Below, piece after piece: positions 52,569 through 59,178 of a DNA stretch of 64,000 nucleotides. The notes beneath the pieces were generated by a model, which did not search any database, was not told the DNA's origin, and saw nothing but the letters and a program-made list of their open reading frames with translations. Both the position numbers and the translations under genes were made by a program. The first letter of the stretch is position 1. Each line of letters begins with the position of its first letter. The stretch spans positions 1-64,000 of the forward strand of contig CAMPVQ010000002.1 in NCBI GenBank assembly GCA_946997535.1, in the 5' to 3' direction. This stretch comes from an uncultured Candidatus Saccharibacteria bacterium. GTDB lineage: Bacteria; Patescibacteriota; Saccharimonadia; Saccharimonadales; Saccharimonadaceae.

Positions 52569-53453
52569 TTAGATAGACACCGTTAAACGGCACTGGTTGT
52601 ATGGGCTAAACAGCTGATCTTTGTCGCGCAGCACAAGCTCCAAATTGTCGGGTGTGTACTTGTGGCTGAGCAAACTCAGCTTCGGGTTAAGAGCGGCCAA
52701 AATGCCGTCAGCAGTGTAGACGCAGTCTTTGAAGCATAGCTCCCACGCCGGCGTTTGGAAGTAACACTGCTCGACACCGTAGTCGAAGTAACACAGCGTC
52801 TTGAGGCGGCGGCGATCGAACACTTGCACCACTACTTCGTAATCACTGTAAATCTTCAGGCGGCTACAAAACGCCACGAATCGGGCGGGCTTACCGGGCT
52901 TACCGTAGCTCTTGTGCAAGCGCGACTTCAGCTCTTGTGCCCGCTCAGGGCTCACGGCGCTAGCTTCAACTAGCATTGAAAACTGGTTGGTCGTGGCGTC
53001 TCTGCGATTCGGGTAAATTTGTAACACGCCATACGCGTCGCCCACAAAATCACTATTTATCACTGCGATGTCACTAAAGCCGCCGGCGTGGTAATCATCA
53101 TCACACTGTTCGCTCAGCCAGAACTTATCTCTCAGCGCGATACCAGAATAAATCCCTTGCTTAATGGTATTTGAGTCGGAATCGTCGTCGGGCGACTGCC
53201 AATATTGCATGTCAAAGCTCAGCTCGTAGCGCATCACTTCGCCAACATCGTTCTTTATCACCTGTAGGCGGCGCGGTGCATATGCGTCGTAAATGCAAAC
53301 AATGGTCGAGCGGCCATTCTCGCGCGGCGGCACTTGGCATACCGCAGTCAAGTAACGGCTAAACATACCGCGGTGACCGTAGTGTCTACTCATATATTGC
53401 CAAGCAGCCTCATGAGCGCTTGACATGTCACCAGGTTCAACTATCTCTATCAT
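52569..53453 (-). CDS. Array paralogue 13 (two-module)
   Basis: 294 residues. Module 1: SRYLTAVCQV, VCIYDAYAPRRLQVI (LFDR reduced to IYDA), RYELSFD. Module 2: ARFVAFCSRLK, VQVFDRRRLKTLCYF, CYFQTPAW. Terminator 52542-52565. Confidence 0.85.
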   Translation of the reverse strand: MIEIVEPGDMSSAHEAAWQYMSRHYGHRGMFSRYLTAVCQVPPRENGRSTIVCIYDAYAPRRLQVIKNDVGEVMRYELSFDMQYWQSPDDDSDSNTIKQGIYSGIALRDKFWLSEQCDDDYHAGGFSDIAVINSDFVGDAYGVLQIYPNRRDATTNQFSMLVEASAVSPERAQELKSRLHKSYGKPGKPARFVAFCSRLKIYSDYEVVVQVFDRRRLKTLCYFDYGVEQCYFQTPAWELCFKDCVYTADGILAALNPKLSLLSHKYTPDNLELVLRDKDQLFSPYNQCRLTVSI

Positions 53454-53535
53454 AATGTACTACCCTCCAAGGGTCTTGGGGCAGCTCTATGCCGCCCGAT
53501 AGCACTAGTGTAACCACTCGGCAGGGTGATGTCAA
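53454..53535 (-). promoter_or_regulatory. Array leader 13
   Basis: TTGACA-17-TACACT (53530-53535, 53507-53512), stem GGCA/TGCC, then CCCT-TGG-AGGG and TAGTACATT before the ATG. Confidence 0.75.
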
Positions 53536-53567
53536 TAAAACCCCACCGGCGAGCGGTGGGGTAGTTC

Positions 53568-54026
53568 TTAAATTGGCAAGTAGAAGACGGCGCTAGTGGT
53601 GATTGGAATATCACTCGCTTTAATGAGGCCAGAACCAGCGCGGTCAAGCGATAGCACGCGACGGTGCGCCACTTGTGAGTTGACCCAGTTCGGGTCGTAT
53701 TTATCCAGCTCCGCCATGGCGCGCTTTATGCAGGCCTGATGGTCAGACTTTTCTTCCTCGGGCGTCACTAAGATGCTCGCAATATTCGCCACAAAGTAGC
53801 AATTTTCGTGTCGAATAGTGTCAGTGTAGCTGACTAGCTTATCTCCCGCCATGCGGTCAAACAGGGCAATCAGCGTGCCACCGACTTGGTGGCCTTCAGG
53901 CGTAACCGCCACGTTTGGCACAAATGACGCTAGGTAGCGGTCAATGCGACGCTGGGCAAGGCTAAGTTTGATTGCCTTGATTGCATTTTCACGCTCCAGC
54001 GCGTTCAATTTACCTATCACAAGCAT
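53568..54026 (-). CDS. Array paralogue 14 (single-module)
   Basis: 152 residues with one module: DRYLASFVPNV (about 33), LIALFDRMAGDKLVSY (about 55), CYFVANI, DPNWVNSQ (about 117). Roughly half the length of paralogues 1-13. GGAGG lies 5 bases before the ATG. Terminator ACCCCACCG/CGGTGGGGT at 53540-53562. Confidence 0.85.
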   Translation of the reverse strand: MLVIGKLNALERENAIKAIKLSLAQRRIDRYLASFVPNVAVTPEGHQVGGTLIALFDRMAGDKLVSYTDTIRHENCYFVANIASILVTPEEEKSDHQACIKRAMAELDKYDPNWVNSQVAHRRVLSLDRAGSGLIKASDIPITTSAVFYLPI

Positions 54027-54112
54027 GGGAACCTCCTAACGGTCGTACTTGCAAATGTGCAACCCTCCTTGGGCAACTCTTTAATTATACAACACGCCGC
54101 GCGGCGCTGCCA
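54027..54112 (-). promoter_or_regulatory. Array leader 14
   Basis: TATAAT at 54084-54089 with a poor -35; leader with AAGGAGGG, TTGCACATTTGCAA hairpin, AGTACGACC and a second GGAGG before the ATG. The core is rearranged compared with other units. Confidence 0.55.
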
Positions 54113-54146
54113 GCAAAGAAAAGCCCTTGCAAAGTAAGGGCTGGGG

Positions 54147-54611
54147 TCATAATGGCAAAAGCACACTATGATTATCGTAGATTACAGGGTCCGTGAGACA
54201 AAGCAACTGATTTAAGTCTTTGGCGCGGCCAAGGCTAACGCAAGTGTCGATGCTTGTGTTAAAGAATTGGCATCCTCGCCAGTTAGGATTGCGCTGCTGC
54301 ATCTCGTCCGCCACTAACGCGGCACATCGCTCGTCGGTATCGGTCGGTTCACAGTAAACGCGACAGAGGTCGCCCACTAAGAAGCGACGCTCGCCGGCAG
54401 CAGGGTCGCTGTAAAGATAAGAGTGCTCATAGTCGTAGCAGTCAAAGATGACGATTTCCATCATCATCCTGTCGTTATGTAGCACATTGCGGTACAATAG
54501 CGCCTCGTAGCGGTCGCACTTATCTTCGTAGCGTTGTAGGGCGCGTGCCTTAAGCAGCCACTGTTCATACTGGCTCATCTCTTGGTACCGGATTAAGTTT
54601 GGCTTTGGCAT
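54147..54611 (-). CDS. Array paralogue 15 (single-module)
   Basis: 154 residues: DRYEALLYRNV (about 36), EIVIFDCYDYEHSYLY, RRFLVGD, NPNWRGCQ (about 115). AAAGGA is too close to the first ATG (54617), so the ATG at 54611 is preferred. Terminator 54122-54142. Confidence 0.82.
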   Translation of the reverse strand: MPKPNLIRYQEMSQYEQWLLKARALQRYEDKCDRYEALLYRNVLHNDRMMMEIVIFDCYDYEHSYLYSDPAAGERRFLVGDLCRVYCEPTDTDERCAALVADEMQQRNPNWRGCQFFNTSIDTCVSLGRAKDLNQLLCLTDPVIYDNHSVLLPL

Positions 54612-54690
54612 CGCCATTCCTTTCTCGTAATCACTCTAATGTACATCCAACGGATGCGAATATAGTACAATATAAGGCTTGATTTGTCAA
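54612..54690 (-). promoter_or_regulatory. Array leader 15
   Basis: TTGACA-17-TACTAT (54685-54690, 54662-54667), ATCC-GTT-GGAT hairpin, TGTACATTAGA, AAAGGA. Confidence 0.75.
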
Positions 54691-54725
54691 ATAAAAGCCC
54701 CCGCAGCGTGGCGGGGGGTAATCGG

Positions 54726-55229
54726 TCAGAAACTGAGAGGTAAGCAAGCTTGGTCGTCTGAAGTGAGCGGTGGCAAATTGAGGGCAGCGGAGAGCATGTC
54801 AATTTGCAATTTGCCGCCAACTTGGTCAGCGCGCCACTCTGGGTTGAGACGAGTCAACTCGTGCTTCACTTTAAACTTCAATATCCACGGCACACGCATG
54901 TACCACGTAGGCAGGTGGAATTGCACGATACTACCGATGAGATAGCGCCAAGTGCATTTGTCTTCGGCCGTGGATTGCTGCACACTGTACTCCTTAATGA
55001 CGTCCGATGCGCTACAGAGGTCAAAGATAAACACCGCCATCACGTCGACGTTATCGAAGACGCGCACGCCGGCGTGCGGGTAAACCTTCACTACATAGCG
55101 GCTATTGGCCACTACGCCGGCTTCGTTCGCGCCGTATTTGCAACGCAAGCGGTCATAAGTATCACCGATAGCATTCTTGCACTTGCGCAAGATGATAGTG
55201 CTGGCCGCCGATTCATCTGCTTTATTCAT
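54726..55229 (-). CDS. Array paralogue 16 (single-module)
   Basis: 167 residues: SRYVVKVYPHAG, AVFIFDLCSASDVIKEY, WRYLIGSIVQFHLP, NPEWRADQ (about 141). AAAGGA lies 7 bases before the chosen ATG; the longer start at 55262 coincides with the transcription start and is rejected. Terminator CCCCCGC/GCGGGGG at 54698-54717. Confidence 0.82.
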   Translation of the reverse strand: MNKADESAASTIILRKCKNAIGDTYDRLRCKYGANEAGVVANSRYVVKVYPHAGVRVFDNVDVMAVFIFDLCSASDVIKEYSVQQSTAEDKCTWRYLIGSIVQFHLPTWYMRVPWILKFKVKHELTRLNPEWRADQVGGKLQIDMLSAALNLPPLTSDDQACLPLSF

Positions 55230-55297
55230 TGTTTCATCCTTTAGTAATGTACGACCCCTCACGGGCTGATTACACCATAATACTCCATCGCGGTCAA
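55230..55297 (-). promoter_or_regulatory. Array leader 16
   Basis: TTGACC-17-TGTAAT (weaker), CCC-GTGA-GGG hairpin, TCGTACATTACTAAAGGA. Confidence 0.6.
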
Positions 55298-55361
55298 GAC
55301 GGCAAGAGGTAGAGGGAGGTGTGCCATCTCGCTGACGCTAGTGAGCGCTTATCAGAGCAGG

Positions 55362-57492
55362 CTAGTCGTGCGGCGCTGGCGCGAGAGCGACGCGGAAAGC
55401 GTAGTAATAGTCACGCATATAAGTATAGGTATCACCATCTGTCATGCCCAAAGCAAACACCCCCGCACTCGAATTAGCCCACGCTAATTCGCCTCGATAG
55501 AACCAAACCCGTGTTGAATCCAAGGTATCGGTATATTGACCATTCCAACCTAAGGTCTCGTAAAGGGCTTGACCGCCGCAAGTAGCAAAAGTACAACCAT
55601 TTGGCGCGCCGAAGTTATACGTATTAACGTATGGTGGATGAGCTTTAGTGCCAAAGTAATCGCCATTACTACTTACGCCAGATTCATTTAAGTTAGTAGT
55701 GTAGCTTGCAGCAGTATACTCCCATGAACCGCCAGACATATCATAGATACCGGTTGGGTTGTTGGTCATACTGGCAAGCTGACCAAGGGAGCCGTTGTAG
55801 GCACGTTGTTGGTCGCTTAAACTACAGGCAGATTGAGTGCCGAGTGTGCCACCATCATCGTAGTAACTGGTATCGCCGCTAGCTAGTGGACCGCAGCCGG
55901 TGACACTATAGCTATCGATATCCTGAGTTTGACTTTGAATAGCAGAGTATCTATTACCATGGACTTGGCGCTGACTATTGAGTTGAACACCATTGTATCC
56001 TGCGCCATACTTGCTAGCAGATAAGTAGACCGCAACACCCCAATCGTTATTATTAACCATACGAGAGCTAAACTTGGCTAAGTGATGACTATTTTGCGGA
56101 GAGCTAACTGATTTACCACCAACATTCTGCAAGTCATTCACCCCAAGAGACTTGGCTACTGAATAAAAACTACCGATGCCGTCAATCTCGCTATCTGTGC
56201 CCGACAAATGAAGACTATTTGGTAACACAGTTGGCTGCTTAGCAGTGCCCGTCGTCTCAAATTTACCAAACCAGATACCATTAAGCTCTTTGTTGCCAAA
56301 AGTGAAGGCTGGGTGGGTGGCCCAAGTGCCAATATCACTCGGATGGCCCTTGATGTAGTCGCGGTTCAAATAGCACTCTGTGCGGTAATCCTTGCCAGCT
56401 CCACAATTCGCCTCGGCTGGGTAACGCTTCGGCGTAGTTGCCTTTTCGAAGCTAATCAAGAAGTTCTGAGCTGGGACCGGTTTATCTGTACCGTCACGGC
56501 GCATAACTTCATAGGCGTAGCGTGGGATGTAGACCCAGTAGCCGAGGATGTCAGCTTGGTCAACCACTCTAGTCTGGCCTTTATATTTAGCAAGTGTATC
56601 CTTTCTTACTGTGATAGCGTTAGCCCATTGCTTGTTGTTATAGTTATACCAGTCACCTTGGTTTGAGCTGTCTTCGGGGCTGGCAAGGCTGGTCCACTGG
56701 GCGTTAGTGATGGTGCCAGTATATTTAACTGGAATCATATTCGGGTCAAGGTCGACTTGGCAATCGTTCTTTGGGTCGCCTGATTTGCAAACCGTTGGGT
56801 CAACCACTGGCGGCTTTGGGGCTGGCTTCGCGGTGGCAGTATAGGTGATGGCCGTACTATAGCTGCCGCTGGCTAGTTTAGCTGGGTCGATGTTGGCGGC
56901 GAAAGTAACAGTGGTGGCGCAATGGTCTTTGCAGTTGCAGCCAGCTTGTTTGCCCTTAACTGCCGTATCGACAACCACGGCTGGCGTAGATTGGGCGCCG
57001 GCTGGGACGGCACTGAAGGTAGTGTCGGATTTATTAAGAGCGTAGCCCCACTGATTGGCACCTAAAACGACGGGTGCAGCAGACTGGGGTGCTGAAATCT
57101 TGTGGGTTGAGTCTTTGCTATTTATGAGGTCAGCCGTGTCGGCCTGCATGGTGAGATTGAAGCCGTAAAGCTTACCAGTTTTGACGGTGACGTTGGTGGT
57201 AGCTTTGTAGAGATTGCCAGTTGGCTTTAGCTCGGCGTTCTGGTCGACCGCAATACTGACGGTGTTATCGTCGGTGGCGTGGGCTGGCGCAGTGAGAATA
57301 AACGGCGCAAGAATTAAAGCGAACAAACCAAATGCCACCCCGCGGGCGAGAGCGCCCGCCAATAAATTATTGCAATTGGCTGTTGGCGCCAGAGGCGCCG
57401 AAGTGGCTATTTTACCCCCACACTTGACAATATAGGGAAAATATCTTAAAAATCTACCCCCCCCCCGCAGCTGTTTGCCGTAATTTACTCAT
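55362..57492 (-). CDS. Secreted surface protein with poly-G switch (off in this sequence)
   Basis: The intact-looking reading frame 57362-55362 encodes ~666 residues: hydrophobic signal segment VAFGLFALILAPFILTA with an AHA cleavage site, a ~170-residue beta-rich domain with CNCKDHC, a Pro linker, then a Cys/Trp/Tyr-rich domain with WYNYNNKQWANAITV, WVYIPRYAYEV and YDMSGGSWEY, similar to FGE-sulfatase-like regions of bacterial surface proteins. That frame has no ATG start (only TTG at 57362). A proper start exists upstream: GGAGG then ATG at 57492, encoding MSKLRQTAA, but it runs through G10 into TAG. G9 or G12 would join it in frame to the signal peptide, with no stop in between. It is exported by Sec. 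Confidence 0.8.
57457..57466 (-). repeat. G10 homopolymer (candidate phase-variation tract)
   Basis: Ten consecutive C on the plus strand (G on the coding strand), codons 9-12 counted from the ATG at 57492. Loss of one G opens the full surface-protein frame. Confidence 0.9.
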
Positions 57493-57559
57493 ATTGTTTT
57501 TATCCTCCGTTATTTTCTCTCTTTCTGCCTCCAAGGTAGATACCCTAATTATAACACAA
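57493..57559 (-). promoter_or_regulatory. Promoter and ribosome binding site of the switchable surface protein
   Basis: TATAAT at 57548-57553 on the minus strand, preceded by TTGTG, and CGGAGGA about 11 bases before the ATG at 57492. They show that the real start lies upstream of the G tract. Confidence 0.65.
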
Positions 57560-57757
57560 GCGTAATAATCCACCAAATTTCCGCCGTAAAGCCGAGCAGG
57601 GGGGCAGAGGCTGGCGCGTCAAATCGCCAAGCCGGCATGGTAGGCGATGCAGCGGGGGCAAAAAACAGTCCGCCAGTCCTAGCAGTCGCCAACCCTAAGC
57701 GCCCACCACCCAAAAATAAAGCCCCCACGGCCAAAAGCGGTGGGGGAGAGGAGTTAA

Positions 57758-58165
57758 TTAGTCAACCGAGAGATAAAGCGGTTCATTCCATTTAATTGGT
57801 ATATCAGACTGGCGGTCAACGCGACTAATCTTAATGTCGCCATTTTGTTGGTAAGACTGCCAATTTGGATTCATCACATTGAGCGCCTTCTTGGCCTTAA
57901 ATTCCGCGCAATACGAATTGTTCGCTACGCATTCCGGCGCAATCCACGTGCGGCTCACCGCACTCACGCAACGCTTCTCAGTATTTGAGCCCAAACAAAG
58001 CGCCTCGGTCGCCTCTGTTACGTCAAATATGGCAAGTAACATGGTTGGCTTACCAGTGCTCGGGTCAATTGCATTGTCGTAAAGCTGTGCACGGTAACGG
58101 TCACCGGTGTATTTTGTTGCACAATGATGGTGACGCAATGTATGCTTTTCCTTGACTTCGGACAT
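57758..58165 (-). CDS. Array paralogue 17 (single-module)
   Basis: 135 residues: DRYRAQLYDN (about 22), LLAIFDVTEATEAL (about 43), NPNWQSYQ (about 103). It is separated from paralogue 16 by the surface protein. GAAGGAG lies 5 bases before the ATG at 58165. The longer start is inside the leader. Terminator 57722-57746. Confidence 0.82.
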   Translation of the reverse strand: MSEVKEKHTLRHHHCATKYTGDRYRAQLYDNAIDPSTGKPTMLLAIFDVTEATEALCLGSNTEKRCVSAVSRTWIAPECVANNSYCAEFKAKKALNVMNPNWQSYQQNGDIKISRVDRQSDIPIKWNEPLYLSVD

Positions 58166-58244
58166 GTTTACTCCTTCAATAATGTACAAACTAGGACTTT
58201 CCTAGTAGTGGCTAAATAATAGCACCAAACAACATGGTTGTCAA
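58166..58244 (-). promoter_or_regulatory. Array leader 17
   Basis: TTGACA-17-TATTAT (58239-58244, 58216-58221), CTAGGA/TCCTAG hairpin, TTGTACATTATTGAAGGAG. The -35 abuts the terminator of paralogue 18. Confidence 0.75.
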
Positions 58245-58274
58245 TAAAAGCCCGCACGTGGCGGGCAGGGGGGG

Positions 58275-58754
58275 TTAATCATCAAATGGCAGAGGCCAAG
58301 CAAACTCGAACTCGCTATCGACTTTGGTTTTGCCGAGCACGGCGCATGGCAAGATGCTAATCTCGCCCGAACGTTGTTCTTTGCGCCAATCCGGCCGCTC
58401 ACTATCCATGAACTTCACCACGCCTTGGCGAATTGCATTCCAATCGCCACGCGGCAACCAAATGCGGCCCATCGGCAGCATCACGTAGCTAGCCGCCGCG
58501 CCGTCTTTACGCACGCGCACGCACGAGGCGCTATGCCAATCAACAATCAGCACAACCGCCATGGCGTCCTTGTCTTTGTCGCCAGTGGCAACACCGTCAT
58601 TGTAGTACACCGAGGCGGTGTAGCGGTCAACACCTTGAGCACGGCCAAACTTGTCCGACTTGTAAGGTGGGAAGCGCTTGAGTAGCTTTTTGCTAATCGC
58701 GGCGGCTTCATCTTCGCTCAAAGAACGGATGCTCATATAATTTGTCGTAACCAT
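58275..58754 (-). CDS. Array paralogue 18 (single-module), first unit of the array
   Basis: 159 residues: DRYTASVYYND (about 43), AVVLIVDWHSASCV (LFDR lost), SYVMLPM, RPDWRKEQ (about 121). AAGGAG precedes the ATG. Its promoter overlaps a divergent promoter driving a tiny membrane protein. Terminator GCCCGC/GCGGGC at 58250-58266. Confidence 0.82.
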   Translation of the reverse strand: MVTTNYMSIRSLSEDEAAAISKKLLKRFPPYKSDKFGRAQGVDRYTASVYYNDGVATGDKDKDAMAVVLIVDWHSASCVRVRKDGAAASYVMLPMGRIWLPRGDWNAIRQGVVKFMDSERPDWRKEQRSGEISILPCAVLGKTKVDSEFEFAWPLPFDD

Positions 58755-58839
58755 TTTTTAACTCCTTAAGGTACTTCTGGCTAGCCCTTTGCTAGCTCGT
58801 AGATGCTTACATTATACAATAATACCCCTGTTTTGTCAA
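58755..58839 (-). promoter_or_regulatory. Array leader 18
   Basis: TTGACA-17-TATAAT (58834-58839, 58811-58816), GCTAGC/GCTAGC hairpin, AGTACCTTAAGGAG before the ATG. Confidence 0.75.
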
Positions 58840-58861
58840 TGGCGGGGCGGTGTGGTATAAT
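58833..58861 (+). promoter_or_regulatory. Divergent promoter of the small membrane protein
   Basis: TTGTCA (58833-58838), 17, TATAAT (58856-58861). Its -35 box occupies the same bases as the -35 of the minus-strand unit. Confidence 0.7.
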
Positions 58862-58913
58862 ATCTACTTATTGGCGAGACCCGTCAATTGTACATTCAAG
58901 GGAGTTGATGATT

Positions 58914-59048
58914 ATGGCAGTAGTTAGCGCAATCACCTTCATCATCACTATCGCAATAATGGTAGTAATAATTAATGCCATGTTTTTGGGTGCGGAGCTA
59001 ATTCGCGAACGCCTCAGTGCTGGTGAAAAGGAGCCGATAACAAAGTAA
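58914..59048 (+). CDS. 44-residue single-pass membrane protein with GTACATT leader
   Basis: MAVVSAITFIITIAIMVVIINAMFLG makes one transmembrane helix, followed by a charged tail (AELIRERLSAGEKEP). GGGAG lies 9 bases before the ATG, better than for the ATG at 58908. The leader carries TGTACATTCAAGGGAG, the element of the array units, although this gene faces the other way. A clean terminator follows. It may be a small regulatory or toxin-like membrane peptide; the function is not known. Confidence 0.7.
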   Translation: MAVVSAITFIITIAIMVVIINAMFLGAELIRERLSAGEKEPITK

Positions 59049-59066
59049 ATTTAATTCCTATTTATG

Positions 59067-59094
59067 CGTGGGTCCGCTAGGGCCCACTTTTTTA
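59067..59094 (+). terminator. Terminator of the 44-residue gene
   Basis: GTGGGTCC/GGGCCCAC hairpin then TTTTTT. Confidence 0.8.
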
Positions 59095-59135
59095 TGCCAA
59101 TTTAACCTACCACCACTGTAGTATCATCACCATAA

Positions 59136-59159
59136 AAGGCGAACCCGCGGGCTCGCCTT
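59136..59159 (-). terminator. Terminator of the 59179 gene
   Basis: AAGGCGA/TCGCCTT hairpin with a GC-rich centre, followed on the minus strand by TTATGG; the T-tract is short. Confidence 0.5.
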
Positions 59160-59178
59160 GTTTAATTTCAGCCTGAAA

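Noticed and set aside
40018..55262. Array proteins as secreted surface antigens
   Set aside because: No signal peptide, lipobox or transmembrane segment is visible in any member, so classical export is unlikely; kept as unknown cytoplasmic proteins.
40018..58754. Integron cassette array as explanation for the repeated units
   Set aside because: No integrase and no attC-like imperfect palindromes after each gene; the shared joints are terminators and promoters, and each unit has its own promoter, unlike integron cassettes.
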